The notes under the pieces are model-generated. The model was not told the DNA's origin. It was given only the letters and a program-made list of their open reading frames with translations, and made no database searches. Source: Brachybacterium sacelli (GTDB lineage Bacteria > Actinomycetota > Actinomycetes > Actinomycetales > Dermabacteraceae). Taken from it: a stretch of DNA of 64,000 nucleotides. The DNA lies in assembly GCF_017876545.1 (NCBI RefSeq), contig NZ_JAGIOD010000001.1, positions 2,914,001-2,978,000 on the forward strand, read 5' to 3'. Shown here piece by piece: positions 1 to 15,538 of this stretch (its first letter is position 1; every line of letters begins with the position of its first letter). Made by a program: the position numbers and the translations under genes.

Positions 1-1097
1 AGGCCGAGACCGTCGAGTCAGGCACCCGAGCGGCCGCCCGCGGCGGATTCACCGCCGTGCACGCCATGGCCAACACGACGCCCGTGGCCGATACCGCCGG
101 CGTCGTCGAGCAGGTCGCCCGCAGCGGCGACGCCGCCGGGTGGTGCTCGGTGCGCCCCGTCGGCGCGGTGACGGTCGGTCTGGCCGGGGAGCGTCTCGCC
201 GAGCTGGACGCGATGGCGAACTCCCGCGCCGCGGTCCGCGTGTTCAGCGACGACGGCAAGTGCGTCCACGACCCGGTGCTCATGCGCCGTGCCCTCGAGT
301 ACGTGAAGTCCTTCGACGGAGTCATCGCCCAGCACGCCCAGGACCCGCGGCTGACGGACGGCGCGCAGATGCACGAGGGCGTCGTCTCCGCCGAGCTCGG
401 CCTGACGGGCTGGCCCGCGGTCGCCGAGGAGTCGATCATCGCCCGTGATGTGCTGCTCGCCCAGCACGTCGGCTCGCGCCTGCACGTGTGCCACCTGTCC
501 ACGGCCGGCAGCGTCGACATCGTGCGCTGGGCCAAGCAGCGGGGGATCGCGGTCACCGCCGAGGTCACCCCGCACCACCTGCTGCTGACGGACGAGAACG
601 TGCGCCGCTTCGACCCCGTGTTCAAGGTGAACCCGCCGCTGCGGACCGCCGAGGACGTCGAGGCGGTCCGCGAGGGCCTCGCCGACGGCACCATCGACAT
701 CGTCGCCACCGATCACGCCCCGCATCCCCGCGACGCCAAGGACCGCGAATGGGATCAGGCCGCGATGGGCATGACCGGTCTCGAGACCGCTCTGTCCCTC
801 GTCCAGCTCACGATGGTCGATGACGGGCGTCTGACCTGGCGGGACGTCGCCCGGGTGCTGTCCCAGAAGCCGGCCGAGATCGGGCGCGACCAGGACCAGG
901 GGCGCCCGCTCGAGCCCGGCGCCCCGGCGCACCTGCTGGTGTGGGACCCGCGTCCGGTGCGGACCGCCGACCCGAGCGAGCACGCCTCGCGCGGCCGCAA
1001 CTCGCCGTTCGTCGGCCGCGAGCTGCCGGGGGCGAACCGTCTGACGGTGCTCGAGGGCCAAGTCACCGTGCGCGACGGCGCCGTGGTGGAGCACTGA
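1..1097 (+). CDS. pyrC: Dihydroorotase, 5' end outside window
   Basis: Cytoplasmic zinc amidohydrolase that interconverts N-carbamoyl-aspartate and dihydroorotate in de novo pyrimidine synthesis. The frame is open from base 3, so the gene begins upstream; about 364 residues are visible and the N-terminal 60-70, including the first HxH metal pair, are missing. Visible family marks are the FSDDGK segment (the Asp that bridges the metals in class I bacterial enzymes), VTPHHL, the KVNPPLR stretch, VATDHAPH with the catalytic Asp, and GRNSPFVG near the C-terminus. It is the first visible gene of a pyrimidine operon; its TGA overlaps the next ATG by one base. The identification is firm. Confidence 0.96.
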   Translation, partial: AETVESGTRAAARGGFTAVHAMANTTPVADTAGVVEQVARSGDAAGWCSVRPVGAVTVGLAGERLAELDAMANSRAAVRVFSDDGKCVHDPVLMRRALEYVKSFDGVIAQHAQDPRLTDGAQMHEGVVSAELGLTGWPAVAEESIIARDVLLAQHVGSRLHVCHLSTAGSVDIVRWAKQRGIAVTAEVTPHHLLLTDENVRRFDPVFKVNPPLRTAEDVEAVREGLADGTIDIVATDHAPHPRDAKDREWDQAAMGMTGLETALSLVQLTMVDDGRLTWRDVARVLSQKPAEIGRDQDQGRPLEPGAPAHLLVWDPRPVRTADPSEHASRGRNSPFVGRELPGANRLTVLEGQVTVRDGAVVEH

Positions 1098-1588
1098 TGG
1101 ACCAGCTGGTGCCGGTCCTCGCCCTCGCGGTCCTGTTCCTGGTGATCCTGTCGCTGATGGCCTGGGGCTGGCGACGACGAGGGCGCTCGCAGCAGGATCT
1201 GCCCGCCCCCGCCACCGCACCGCTTCAGGAGCTCGGCGAGGACACCGAGGTGGGCCCGCTGGCGGCCGTCTACGTCAGCACGGTGCTCGCCGGCCGGCCG
1301 CTCGAACGGGTCGTCGCCCACACCCTCGGACAGCGCGCCGCCGCCCGCGTCAGCGTCGGGACCGGCGGCACCTGGCACATCGTCCGCGAGGGGATCCCGG
1401 CCCTGACCGTCCCCGCCGCCTCCGTCGCCGAGGTCACCGCCGGTCCCGGCATGGCCGGCAAGTTCATCGGAGGCGACGGCGTCCTCATCCTCCGCTGGCG
1501 CCTCGGCGACCAGCTCCTCGACACCGGTCTGCGTCTCGCCCGACGCGAGGACCACGACCTCCTGCTCTCCCGGAAGGAGCACTCATGA
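1097..1588 (+). CDS. Membrane-anchored PH-like domain protein of the pyr operon
   Basis: A 163-residue protein with one N-terminal membrane segment (about residues 5-23, followed by WRRRGR, so the bulk probably faces the cytoplasm) and a compact beta-rich domain. It sits between pyrC and carA, where actinobacteria commonly encode a membrane-anchored protein with a bacterial PH-like fold; identification rests on that context, size and architecture. The ATG at 1097 overlaps the pyrC stop (TGATG), and an open frame extending further upstream in the same phase is probably not used. Its biochemical role is unknown; operon position suggests a link with pyrimidine synthesis or envelope supply, which is inference. 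Confidence 0.82.
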   Translation: MDQLVPVLALAVLFLVILSLMAWGWRRRGRSQQDLPAPATAPLQELGEDTEVGPLAAVYVSTVLAGRPLERVVAHTLGQRAAARVSVGTGGTWHIVREGIPALTVPAASVAEVTAGPGMAGKFIGGDGVLILRWRLGDQLLDTGLRLARREDHDLLLSRKEHS

Positions 1589-2810
1589 CAGCCTCCGCCC
1601 CGCATCGGTCCCCGAAGCCGGCGCCGACCGCTCTCCCCTCCACCTCCCGCGCCCGCCGCGAGCGGGCGCTGCTGGTCCTCGAGGACGGGACCGTCCTGCG
1701 CGGCGCCGCCTATGGCGCTCGCGGCGCCCGTCTCGGCGAGGTCGTCTTCACCACCGGGATGACCGGCTACCAGGAGACCCTCACCGACCCCTCCTACGCC
1801 GGCCAGATCGTGGTGCAGACGGCACCCCACATCGGCAACACGGGGGCGAACGCCCAGGACATGGAGTCCCGCAAGGTCTGGGTGCGCGGCTACGCGGTGC
1901 GCGACGCCAGCCGCATCTCCTCCAACTACCGCGCCGAGCAGACCCTCGACGACCTGCTGGCCGGCAGCGACGTCGTGGGCATCAGCGACATCGACACCCG
2001 CATGCTCACCCGCATCCTGCGCGAGGTCGGCTCGATGCGCGGCGGAATCTTCTCCGGGGCCGCCCTGGAGGCCTCCGAGCAGGAGCTGCTCGCCCAGGTC
2101 CGGGAGCAGCCCTCGATGAGCGGCTCCAGCTTCGTCGAGGAGGTGACCCTCGCCCAGCCGGTCGTGCTCGAACCGGAGGGGGAGGCGGTCGGCACGGTCG
2201 CGGCCGTCGACCTCGGCATCAAGGGCGCCTCGCCGCGCAGCATGCTCGTCCGCGGTCTGCGGGTGCACCTGCTGCCGGCGACCTCCACCCTCGAGGAGCT
2301 GCTCGCCACCCGGCCCGATGCGGTCTTCTTCTCCAACGGCCCCGGCGACCCGGCCGCCGCCGACGCCCAGGTCGAGCTGCTGCGCGGCGTCCTGGACGCC
2401 GGGATCCCGTTCTTCGGGATCTGCTTCGGCAACCAGCTGCTGGGCCGTGCGCTCGGCTTCGACACCTACAAGCTGAAGTTCGGCCACCGCGGCATCAACC
2501 AGCCCGTGCTGGACCGGGAGACCGGCAAGGTCGAGATCACCGCCCACAACCACGGCTTCGCGGTCGACGTCCCGCTGGACGGCGAGCACGTCGCCCCGTA
2601 CGACGCAGGCCGCTACGGCCGGGTCGCGGTCACCCACGTCGGTCTCAACGACGAGGTGGTCGAGGGAATCCGCTGCCTCGACCGACCCGCCTACTCCGTC
2701 CAGTACCACCCCGAGGCGGCCGGCGGCCCGCACGACGCCTCCTACCTCTTCAACCGTCTCGTGGACCTGGTCGCGACGCATCGCGCCGGATCCGCCCAGA
2801 AGGAGTCCTG

Positions 2811-2811
<1 letters not shown>
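1585..2811 (+). CDS. carA: Carbamoyl-phosphate synthase small (glutaminase) subunit
   Basis: Hydrolyses glutamine and passes ammonia to CarB to make carbamoyl phosphate for pyrimidine and arginine synthesis. It has 408 residues, close to the family norm. The N-terminal CarA domain ([28 protein letters not shown]) is followed by a class I glutamine amidotransferase domain with nucleophile Cys280 in GICFGNQ and His375/Glu377 in [15 protein letters not shown] ribosome-binding site at 1572-1579 precedes the ATG, which overlaps the previous stop as ATGA. It is translationally coupled to carB by a one-base overlap. Confidence 0.98.
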
Positions 2812-6160
<3,349 letters not shown>

Positions 6161-6164
<4 letters not shown>

Positions 6165-7006
6165 GCGCGCCGGCCAGGGCCTTCGGCGCCCGACTGCGGG
6201 AGGCCGTGGAGACCCGCGGACGGATCGTCGTGGGCATCGATCCCCACGCCTCGCTGCTCCAGGACTGGGGGCTGGAGGACACCCCCGAGGGTCTGGCCGC
6301 GTTCTCCCGCGTGGCGCTGGACGCCGTCGCGGAGGAGGTCTGCGCGATCAAGCCGCAGTCGGCCTTCTTCGAACGGCACGGCTCGGCCGGCGTCGCGGTG
6401 CTCGAGGAGCTGCTCGAGGCCGCTCGCGCCCGCGGGGTGCTCAGCATCCTGGACGTCAAGCGCGGGGACATCGGCTCGACCATGGCGGCCTACGCCGAGG
6501 CGCACCTGCTCCCGGGCGCCCCGGGGGAGGCCGACGCCATCACGCTCAGCCCTTACCTCGGGACCGGTTCGCTGGACCCCGCCGTGCGGCTCGCGACCGA
6601 GCACGGCAAGGGCCTGTTCCTGCTCGCCCTGACCTCCAATCCCGACGGCCCTCAGGTCCAGCACGCCCTCACCGGTGGTCACACGCCGGTGGCACGTGAG
6701 ATCGCGCGACACGCCGAGGAGAGCGGATCCGGCGAACCGGGGGAGTGGGGGAGCGTCGGACTGGTGGTCGGAGCGACCGTCGGGGACGCCTACCGGAGCC
6801 TCGGTCTGGACCGTGCGGCCCCCTCGGCACCGCTGCTCGCTCCGGGCTTCGGCGCCCAGGGCGCGGGACCTGCGCAGATGCGCGAAGTGTTCGACGACAA
6901 TGCAGGTCATGTGCTGGTTTCGTGGTCCCGTGGGGTGCTCTCCGTGGGGCCGGATCCGGCCCGGCTGAAGGCCCGCGTCCAGGAGCTGCGCGAGCAGTAC
7001 TCGTGA
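6161..7006 (+). CDS. pyrF: Orotidine 5'-phosphate decarboxylase
   Basis: Converts OMP to UMP, the last step of de novo UMP synthesis. It has 281 residues and belongs to the longer actinobacterial PyrF subfamily, recognised by VVGIDPH near the N-terminus, the catalytic [11 protein letters not shown] motif with Lys100, [11 protein letters not shown] and LAPGFGAQG. It starts at ATG 6161, overlapping carB by four bases; longer upstream extensions of the frame run antisense-free through carB and are not credible. It is the last gene of the visible pyr operon; about 200 non-coding bases follow. Confidence 0.97.
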
Positions 7007-7209
7007 CCCGCGCCGAGGCTCGCCGGCTCCCGCCGGGAGGCGCCCGCGACGTCCGTCCCGGAGGTCCCTGATCCGGAGCCGATCTGCACCGGACCTGGGA
7101 TTGTGCGTGTCAGAAGTGGGCTCGGACACGCTATTGGGGTTACGCTCTTCGAACAGCGGGACCCTTCCGGATCCTGCCCGTCACCAGCAAGAGAACTGAG
7201 GTAAGAACT

Positions 7210-7536
7210 GTGGCTCTCCCTCCCCTCACCCCAGAGCAGCGGGCCGAGGCCCTGAAGAAGGCCGCCGAGGCTCGTCGTGAGCGCGCGGCCATCAAGGCCC
7301 GGCTCAAGGACAGCGCCGGCCGTCGCGGCAAGGAGATCAAGAAGGTCCTCGATGAGGCCGAGACCAACGAGATCGTCGGTCGTCTCCGCGTCGCCGCCCT
7401 GCTCGAGGCCCTTCCGGGCGTCGGCAAGGTGAAGGCCCAGCAGATCATGGAGGAGATCGGCATCTCCCCGTCCCGCAAGATCCGCGGCCTCGGCTCCCAC
7501 CAGGCGGAGAAGCTCGTCGCCCACTTCTCCGAGTGA
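7210..7536 (+). CDS. mihF: Actinobacterial integration host factor
   Basis: A 108-residue basic DNA-binding nucleoid protein. The N-terminal half is an Ala/Lys/Arg-rich helix ([15 protein letters not shown]) and the C-terminal half carries a helix-hairpin-helix-like segment, [20 protein letters not shown] (residues 64-83), ending in [11 protein letters not shown]. Length and sequence match mycobacterial IHF (mIHF), which is unrelated to enteric IHF. GTG start, with a weak GAGGT at 7198-7202 upstream. The conserved actinobacterial order pyrF-mihF-gmk-rpoZ supports the call. It lies in a 203-base gap after pyrF, so it probably has its own promoter. Confidence 0.96.
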   Translation: MALPPLTPEQRAEALKKAAEARRERAAIKARLKDSAGRRGKEIKKVLDEAETNEIVGRLRVAALLEALPGVGKVKAQQIMEEIGISPSRKIRGLGSHQAEKLVAHFSE

Positions 7537-8129
7537 CCGGATCCCACGGGGCCGGTGCCGATGAGGCACCGGCCCCCGTGACGGTCCTGGCCGGCCCGAC
7601 CGCGGTCGGCAAGGGCACGATCTCCGCCAAGATCCGCGAGCTGTATCCGCAGATCTGGCTGTCCGTCTCGGCGACCACCCGGCCTCCCCGTCCCGGAGAG
7701 GTCGACGGCGTCCACTACCGCTTCGTGAGCGAGGACGAGTTCACCCGCCTGGTCGAGACCGACCAGATGCTGGAGTGGGCCGTGGTCCACGGTCGCCACC
7801 GCTACGGCACCCCTCGCGGGCCGGTCGACGAGGCCGTCGCGGACGGTCACCCGGTGCTGTTGGAGATCGACCTCGCCGGGGCCCGGCAGATCCGGCGCAC
7901 CGTGCCGGAGGCCCGCTTCGTCTTCCTCGCCCCGCCGAGCTGGGACTCTCTGGTCGAGCGTCTCGTCGGCCGCGGCACGGAGACCGCCGAGGAGCGCGAG
8001 CGTCGTCTCGCGACCGCGCGCCGGGAGCTCGCCGCCGAGAGCGAGTTCGACGTCACCATCGTCAACGACGAGGTGCCGCGCGCCACGCGCGAGCTCGCCG
8101 GACTGCTGGGCGTGCGCGACCTCACCTGA
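7533..8129 (+). CDS. gmk: Guanylate kinase
   Basis: Phosphorylates GMP/dGMP to GDP/dGDP. The 198-residue protein has the P-loop GPTAVGKGT at residues 21-29 (GPSGVGKGT is more usual), the GMP-binding segment [21 protein letters not shown], and the lid-region pattern [13 protein letters not shown]. The GTG start at 7533 overlaps the mihF TGA as GTGA, implying translational coupling with a nucleoid protein, an arrangement typical of actinobacteria. Supply of GDP is also relevant to (p)ppGpp metabolism, but nothing in the sequence shows specific regulation. Confidence 0.97.
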   Translation: MTGSHGAGADEAPAPVTVLAGPTAVGKGTISAKIRELYPQIWLSVSATTRPPRPGEVDGVHYRFVSEDEFTRLVETDQMLEWAVVHGRHRYGTPRGPVDEAVADGHPVLLEIDLAGARQIRRTVPEARFVFLAPPSWDSLVERLVGRGTETAEERERRLATARRELAAESEFDVTIVNDEVPRATRELAGLLGVRDLT

Positions 8130-8170
8130 CCCGCGCGCCCCACCCCTCGCCCCCTGCCGGGTGGAGGGCG

Positions 8171-8176
8171 TATCCT
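8171..8176 (+). promoter_or_regulatory. Possible -10 element of rpoZ
   Basis: TATCCT about 37 bases upstream of the rpoZ start in an 83-base gap. No convincing -35 is visible. An experimentally mapped transcription start near 8183 would confirm it. Confidence 0.4.
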
Positions 8177-8212
8177 GGGACGTCGCACGCCGAAACTCTC
8201 GAAGGGACATCC

Positions 8213-8575
8213 GTGGCCGGAACAGTCGCTCAGCCCGAAGGCATCACGAACCCCCCGATCGACCGTCTCCTGGAGACCGTCGACTCGAAGTACGCGCTGG
8301 TGCTCTACGGCTCCCAGCGCGCCCGCCAGATCAACGCCTACTACTCGCAGCTCTCCGAGGGCCTGCTCGAGTTCGTCGGCCCGCTGGTGGACGTCGACAA
8401 CCAGGAGAAGCCGCTGTCGATCGCGCTCCGCGAGATCGACGAGGGTCTGCTGACCGTCCGCGAGATCGACGAGGCGGAGTACGCCGCGCAGAACGAGCCG
8501 GATCCGAACGCTCCGGCTCCGCTGAAGCTCGGCGACGACGCTCCCGAGATCCCGCCGACAGACTTCTCCTTCTGA
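8213..8575 (+). CDS. rpoZ: RNA polymerase omega subunit
   Basis: Chaperones the beta' subunit during RNA polymerase assembly. The 120-residue protein begins [10 protein letters not shown] and carries the omega core [19 protein letters not shown], then [11 protein letters not shown] (the conserved RARQIN helix) and [15 protein letters not shown]. An acidic tail follows, ending PPTDFSF. Start chosen at GTG 8213 because GAAGGGA at 8201-8207 sits at good spacing and the omega core follows directly; upstream frame extensions lie within gmk. A -10-like TATCCT precedes it. Confidence 0.96.
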   Translation: MAGTVAQPEGITNPPIDRLLETVDSKYALVLYGSQRARQINAYYSQLSEGLLEFVGPLVDVDNQEKPLSIALREIDEGLLTVREIDEAEYAAQNEPDPNAPAPLKLGDDAPEIPPTDFSF

Positions 8576-8600
8576 TCCTTTCCCGCCGCCGGGAGGCCCG

Positions 8601-9871
8601 ATGAGCTCCGTGCTGCGCACCCTCGACGGTGCCCGCGTCCTGGTCGGCGTCGGCGGGGGGATCGCCGCCTACAAGACCGCGCACCTGGTGCGCGGTCTTG
8701 TGGGTGCCGGGGCCGACGTCCGCGTCCTGCCCACCGCCTCCTCCCTGCAGTTCGTGGGGGCCGCCACCTGGGAAGCGCTGAGCCACCACCGCGTCCTCAC
8801 CTCCGTCTTCGAGGACGTCGAGGAGGTGGCGCACGTGCGCTACGGCCAGGAGGCCGACCTGGTGGTCCTCGCCCCGGCGACCGCCGATCTCCTCGCCCGG
8901 ATGCGCGGAGGACGCGCCGACGACCTGCTCACCGCCTCGCTGCTGGTCACTCGCGCTCCCGTGGTGGTGGCGCCGGCGATGCACACCGAGATGTGGGAGC
9001 ACCCCTCGACGATCGAGAACGTGCGTGTGCTGCGGGAGCGCGGGGTCACCGTGCTCGACCCGGCCGTCGGCCGTCTCACCGGACCGGACTCCGGCCCCGG
9101 CCGGCTCCCCGAGCCCGAGGCCCTGCTCGAGTCCGCGCGGGCCGCGATCGCTGCTCCGCGCGACGAGCACGGCGCTGTCCTGCGCGACCTGGCCGGTCGG
9201 GAGCTGCTGATCACCGCGGGCGGCACCCGAGAGGATCTCGATCCCGTGCGCTTCCTCGCCAACCACTCCTCGGGTCGCCAGGGATGGGCCCTCGCCCACG
9301 CCGCTCTCGTGCGCGGCGCCCGGGTCCGTGTGGCGGCGGCCTCGGTCGACCTCGAGACCCCGCCGGGCGCCCGGCGCCTCGACGTGCGCAGCGCCGCTGA
9401 GCTCGCCGAGACCGTCGCCGAGCACCGCGGTCAGGTCGATGCCCTGGTCATGGCCGCTGCTGTGGCAGATTTCACGGCCGCGGACCGGTCACCGGAGAAG
9501 ATCAAGAAGGACGACGGCGACGAGGACTCGGTGCCCTCGATCGACCTCCGCCGCACCGAGGACATCCTGCGACACAGCGTGCTGGACCGCGGGGGCGCCT
9601 CGCACCCGGCGATCGTCGGCTTCGCCGCGGAGACCGGCGGGAACGGCGGCTCCGCCCTCGACCTGGCCCGGGCCAAGGCCCGGCGCAAGGGTGCCGACCT
9701 GCTGGTCTTCAACGACGTGACCGCAGGAGTGTTCGGGTCCTCGGACAACGCCGTGCGGATCCTGGACCGCGAAGGGCAGGAGGTCGCCGAGGCCGCGGGC
9801 TCGAAGACGGCGGTCGCCCACGCCGTGCTCGATGAGCTCGCCGGTCATCTGCCGGACGTACCCTGGTCCGC

Positions 9872-9875
<4 letters not shown>
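8601..9875 (+). CDS. coaBC: Bifunctional phosphopantothenoylcysteine decarboxylase/synthetase
   Basis: Two consecutive coenzyme A steps in one 424-residue protein: CoaB ligates cysteine to 4'-phosphopantothenate and CoaC decarboxylates the product. The N-terminal flavoprotein CoaC domain (about 1-190) has [12 protein letters not shown] and APAMHTEMW. The C-terminal CoaB domain (about 195-424) has [20 protein letters not shown] with SGRQG, then [25 protein letters not shown] ribosome site at 8591-8596 precedes ATG 8601. It overlaps metK by four bases. The other CoA gene in the window, coaE, is 31 kb away. Confidence 0.97.
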
Positions 9876-11076
<1,201 letters not shown>

Positions 11077-11080
<4 letters not shown>

Positions 11081-11466
11081 CCGCCCCGACCCCCGCCTCC
11101 GGCCTCGACCCGCGACTGGCCGCACGGCTGAAGCGCGACGACGCGGGCCTGGTCACCGCCGTCGTCCAGGACGCCGAGGACCACCGCGTGCTGATGGTCA
11201 GCTGGATGGACGACGAGGCGCTGCACCGGACTCTGACCACCGGGCGGGCCACCTACTGGTCCCGCTCCCGCGGCGAGTACTGGCGCAAGGGCGACACCAG
11301 CGGCCACGTCCAGTGGGTCCGCTCGGTCGCCCTCGACTGCGACGCCGACACCCTGCTGGTCCGCGTCGACCAGGTCGGCGCCGCCTGCCACCGCGGCACC
11401 GATACCTGTTTCGACGGCGGTGACCTCGACACCGTCGTCCTGGACCCCACGGAGCGCACTGCATGA
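11077..11466 (+). CDS. hisI: Phosphoribosyl-AMP cyclohydrolase
   Basis: Third step of histidine synthesis: opens the adenine ring of PR-AMP. This is a stand-alone, single-domain 129-residue HisI without the pyrophosphohydrolase (HisE) fusion. It has [25 protein letters not shown], the Mg-binding DCDADTLL and the zinc cysteines in CHRGTDTC. The GTG start overlaps metK and the stop overlaps the trpE ATG. hisI directly before trpE is a common actinobacterial order, normally preceded by hisF, which is absent here. Confidence 0.96.
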
Positions 11467-13076
11467 CGGACCCCTCCCGCCCCGAGCCGACCACCCCGGG
11501 CGAGTCCGGCGAGGCCCACGAGGCATACCCCGAGCTGGTGGCCGGCCGCGAGGGCGACGCCCTCGGCCGCATCCACCCCGACCGTGAGACCTTCCGCGCC
11601 CTCGCGGCGCGCCAGCGCGTCGTCCCTCTCAGCGTGCGCCTGCTCGCCGACGAGGACACCCCTGTCTCGCTGTACCGCCGGCTGACCGCCGACGGTGACG
11701 GCCGGGGCACCTTCCTGCTGGAATCGGCGGGGGAGGGCGAGGCCTCGCGCTACTCCCTCATCGGCACCCGCGCCCGCGCCGTCCTCACCGAGCGGGGCGG
11801 TCTGGCCCACTGGAGCGGGGACGTGCCCGCCGGCGTCCCCACCGACGGCAGCCCCGTCGAGGCACTGCGCGCGGTCACCAGCGCCTTCCGCGCGGCCCGC
11901 CAGCCCCATCTGCCACCGTTCTCCGGGGGCATGGTCGGCTTCATCGCCTACGACGCGGTGCGCCACTGGGAGAAGCTCGAGGCCTCCCCGCCCGACGAGG
12001 TGGGCCTGCCAGACCTCTCGATGCTCCTGGCCCAGGACGTCGTCGTCCACGACGCCCACGACTCCACCGTGGTGTTGGTCGCCAACGCGCTGAACCTCAA
12101 CGCCACCGACGACGGGGTGGATGCCGCCTACGACGACGCCCTCGCCCGTCTGGAGGCGATGCGGGAGCGTCTGCGCACCCCGCTGAGCAGCGGCGCGATG
12201 GTCTACGAGACCGTCCGCGACCTGGACCCCAAGGCACGCACCGCCCGGCTCGACTACGAGCGCGCCGTGCACGAGGCGGTCCAGGACATCGTCGACGGCG
12301 AGATCTTCCAGGTCGTGCCCTCGCAGCGCTTCTCGCTCCCCGCCGCCGCCCACCCGCTGGACGTGTACCGGGTGCTGCGCAGGATGAACCCGAGCCCGTA
12401 CATGTACCTGCTGCGCACGGTCGACGCCGAGGGCGCGCCGATCGACGTCGTCGGGGCCAGCCCCGAGGCGCTGGTGACGGTGCGCGGCAGCACGGCGACC
12501 ACCCATCCGATCGCCGGCTCGCGTCCCCGCGGGGACACCCCCGAGGAGGACGAGCGCCTCGGGCAAGAGCTGCTGGCGGACCCCAAGGAGCGTTCCGAGC
12601 ACCTCATGCTGGTCGACCTCGCCCGCAACGACCTGCAGAAGATCTGCGACCCGGGCACCGTGGTGGTGCGGGACTTCATGCACCTCGAGCGCTTCAGCCA
12701 CATCCAGCACATCGTCTCCACCGTCACCGGCCACATCCGCGCCGACGCCCTGGCCTACGACGCGCTGCGCGCCACCTTCCCGGCCGGGACCCTCTCGGGC
12801 GCCCCGAAGCCCTCGGCGATGCGGATCATCGACCGGCTCGAGCCGGTCCGCCGCGGCGTGTACGGCGGCACGGTCGGGTACATCGACTTCGCCGGGGACA
12901 TGGACATGGCCATCGCCATCCGCACCGCCGTGCTCAAGGACGGCACCGCCCACGTCCAGGCCGGCGGGGGAGTGGTGGCCGATTCGGATGCCACGATGGA
13001 GCACCGCGAGACCCAGTCGAAGGCCGCCGCCGCCCTGCGGGCAGTGGCCTCCGCCGAGACGCTGCGTCACGCATGA
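11463..13076 (+). CDS. trpE: Anthranilate synthase component I
   Basis: Converts chorismate to anthranilate with ammonia from the TrpG subunit, which is not encoded in this window. 537 residues. The N-terminal regulatory domain contains [18 protein letters not shown], whose LLES box is part of the tryptophan feedback pocket. The C-terminal chorismate-binding domain has [35 protein letters not shown] and [15 protein letters not shown] overlap with hisI; its own stop overlaps the next gene by four bases. No leader-peptide attenuator can be placed because there is no intergenic space. Confidence 0.97.
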   Translation: MTDPSRPEPTTPGESGEAHEAYPELVAGREGDALGRIHPDRETFRALAARQRVVPLSVRLLADEDTPVSLYRRLTADGDGRGTFLLESAGEGEASRYSLIGTRARAVLTERGGLAHWSGDVPAGVPTDGSPVEALRAVTSAFRAARQPHLPPFSGGMVGFIAYDAVRHWEKLEASPPDEVGLPDLSMLLAQDVVVHDAHDSTVVLVANALNLNATDDGVDAAYDDALARLEAMRERLRTPLSSGAMVYETVRDLDPKARTARLDYERAVHEAVQDIVDGEIFQVVPSQRFSLPAAAHPLDVYRVLRRMNPSPYMYLLRTVDAEGAPIDVVGASPEALVTVRGSTATTHPIAGSRPRGDTPEEDERLGQELLADPKERSEHLMLVDLARNDLQKICDPGTVVVRDFMHLERFSHIQHIVSTVTGHIRADALAYDALRATFPAGTLSGAPKPSAMRIIDRLEPVRRGVYGGTVGYIDFAGDMDMAIAIRTAVLKDGTAHVQAGGGVVADSDATMEHRETQSKAAAALRAVASAETLRHA

Positions 13077-13816
13077 GCACCCCGACCTCCCCGGCCCCGC
13101 TGGACGCTGACGGCACCGAGCGCCCGGACGGCGCGCCGACAGCGCCCCGTCGACCCAGGCGGTGGGCGCCGAGCCGACGCGTGACCGTGCTCGCGGGCAC
13201 CGTCGCCGGCGCCGCGCTGGCCGGCGCCACCCGCACCACCTGGGCCCAGGCCACCGCCCCCGACCTCACCGGTGCTGCCCAGGAGGTGGCCGTGACCGGC
13301 TCGGACGCGGCGCCGACGGTGCTCGCCCTCGGTCTGGTCGCTCTGGCAGCGTCCCTGGCCACCTCCCTGTCCTCGAGCTGGGTCCGCTTCGTCACCGGCC
13401 CGGTCCTCGTGGCCGCCGGGCTGGGCGCCGCCTGGTCCGCCGTCGCCGTGGTCCTCGACCCGACCGGTGCCTCCGGCTCGGCCACCGGCGAGGCCACGGG
13501 GATCGTCGGCGGGCAGGTGCAGGCCACCGCGACCTCCTGGCCGGTGCTCACCCTGGTCCCGGCATTGCTGGTCGCCGTGGTGGGGGTGATGGTGCTCCTG
13601 GTCGGCCGCTCCTGGCCGAGGGGCACCCGCTACCGAAGCGCCGCCGTCGCCGCGCCCGCGGACCCCGAGCGGGACCCGGCCGCCGCGTGGGACGCCCTGA
13701 CCCGCGGCGAGGACCCGAGCGTGGAGGACGAGGACCCGAGCGCGGAGGACGACCACCAGAGCGCGGACGACGACCCGAGCGCGGAGGACGACGGCCGCCC
13801 GCACGGTTCCCGGTGA
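13073..13816 (+). CDS. Trp biosynthesis-associated membrane protein
   Basis: 247 residues with about four membrane segments (near 37-53, 79-98, 108-127 and 156-178), matching the actinobacterial family of tryptophan-associated membrane proteins found between trpE and trpC. A proline-rich N-terminus and a strongly acidic C-terminal tail (residues about 213-240) built from short DPSxEDx repeats flank the membrane core. It is coupled to trpE by ATGA overlap. Biochemical function is unknown; co-transcription suggests a role in tryptophan or precursor handling at the membrane, which is inference. The acidic tail is probably cytoplasmic if the helix count is even. Confidence 0.85.
   Translation: MSTPTSPAPLDADGTERPDGAPTAPRRPRRWAPSRRVTVLAGTVAGAALAGATRTTWAQATAPDLTGAAQEVAVTGSDAAPTVLALGLVALAASLATSLSSSWVRFVTGPVLVAAGLGAAWSAVAVVLDPTGASGSATGEATGIVGGQVQATATSWPVLTLVPALLVAVVGVMVLLVGRSWPRGTRYRSAAVAAPADPERDPAAAWDALTRGEDPSVEDEDPSAEDDHQSADDDPSAEDDGRPHGSR
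13712..13792 (+). repeat. Short tandem repeat encoding an acidic tail
   Basis: Four imperfect in-frame units (13712-13732, 13733-13753, 13754-13771, 13772-13792; 21, 21, 18 and 21 bases) inside the membrane protein gene. They encode DPSVEDE, DPSAEDD, HQSADD and DPSAEDD. Units two and four are identical, indicating recent slippage or unequal exchange that kept the reading frame. Confidence 0.85.
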
Positions 13817-13927
13817 CCACGCTCACGCCCCGATCCGGCCTCCGACCCTGGGCCGCGGAGCCTCGCCGCTGAGCATCCGATGACGTGGCACAATGGCCTC
13901 GACCGGGCCCCTGACTGGAGAAGGATC

Positions 13928-14176
13928 ATGACCAAGACCTATGCCGTGCCGCCGCCCCCGCCCCACAACGAGGGCAAGACCGTGGCCGCCTACACGCTCA
14001 ACTACGGCGTGGTGCTCGGGGCGCTCCTCGTGGGCCTCGGCATGGTCCTGCCGATGATCCTGCTCGTCTGGATCGGCGCCGGCGTGATCGCCGTCGCGAT
14101 CGTCCTCGGCATCGTCCTGTCCCTGGTCGGACTCGGCCAGCCCCGCCGTCGACCCGCCGAGGCCGAAGCGCGGTGA
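13928..14176 (+). CDS. Small two-helix membrane protein, HGxxPAAW-like
   Basis: 82 residues: a Pro-rich cytoplasmic start, the segment HNEGKTVAAYT, then two closely spaced membrane helices (about residues 24-45 and 47-68) and a basic/acidic tail. The HN-GK-VAAY stretch at this position in the trp operon resembles the actinobacterial small membrane family named for an HGxxPAAW motif, in diverged form. ATG 13928 is preferred over an in-frame ATG at 13880 because GGAGAAGGA (13917-13925) lies just upstream. A CACAAT -10-like hexamer at 13889-13894 might give an internal promoter. Function is unknown. Confidence 0.8.
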   Translation: MTKTYAVPPPPPHNEGKTVAAYTLNYGVVLGALLVGLGMVLPMILLVWIGAGVIAVAIVLGIVLSLVGLGQPRRRPAEAEAR

Positions 14177-14640
14177 CCCAGGCCGTGGGCGGCCGGCACG
14201 GCGGCGCCGTGCAGGATGCGCCCGCCCGCAGCCTGCGCAGGTCCCTGCTCCCCGTCGGCATCGTCCTCGGCGGTCTCGCGCTCGCGGGCACGGTCCAGCT
14301 GGTGTTCGACCCGTTCCGCACCGACATCCCGCTGTGCGCCGTGTACCACCTCACCGGGCTGCACTGCCCCGGGTGCGGCGCGATCCGCGCAGTCCACTCC
14401 CTGATCGCCGGCGACCTGCTGCTCGCGCTGCGCAGCAATGCACTGGTCATGGCGGCGCTGCCGCTGACCGCCCTCGGGCTCGGGCTCTGGACCGTCCGCC
14501 GCGTCCAGGGCAGGCCCACCGACCTGCTGCCCTCCCCACGGTTCGTGGCCGCGCTCCTCGTCGTGATCGCCGTCTTCACCGTGCTGCGCAACGTCCCGGC
14601 CTTCTGGTTCCTCGCCCCGATCTCCTACGTCGGCGCCTGA
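14173..14640 (+). CDS. DUF2752 membrane protein
   Basis: 155 residues with three or four membrane segments. The hallmark of the family is the [19 protein letters not shown] block near residues 58-76, with a paired-cysteine CPGCG motif followed by a conserved Arg. GTG start overlapping the preceding stop (GTGA). It belongs to a run of three membrane proteins between trpE and trpC. No enzymatic role is established for DUF2752; the CxxC-type motif could bind metal or be redox active, but that is speculation. Confidence 0.85.
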   Translation: MTQAVGGRHGGAVQDAPARSLRRSLLPVGIVLGGLALAGTVQLVFDPFRTDIPLCAVYHLTGLHCPGCGAIRAVHSLIAGDLLLALRSNALVMAALPLTALGLGLWTVRRVQGRPTDLLPSPRFVAALLVVIAVFTVLRNVPAFWFLAPISYVGA

Positions 14641-14704
14641 ACCGCTCGCCCCACCACCGGCCCGCTGTGCGGGCCACCGCCCCCGACCACTGCAGGAGGC
14701 TTCC

Positions 14705-15534
<830 letters not shown>

Positions 15535-15538
<4 letters not shown>

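Noticed and set aside
8970..9000. PAMHTEMW instead of PAMNxxMW in the CoaC domain
   Set aside because: From memory, actinobacterial CoaBC proteins commonly carry His here, so it is not an anomaly of this strain.
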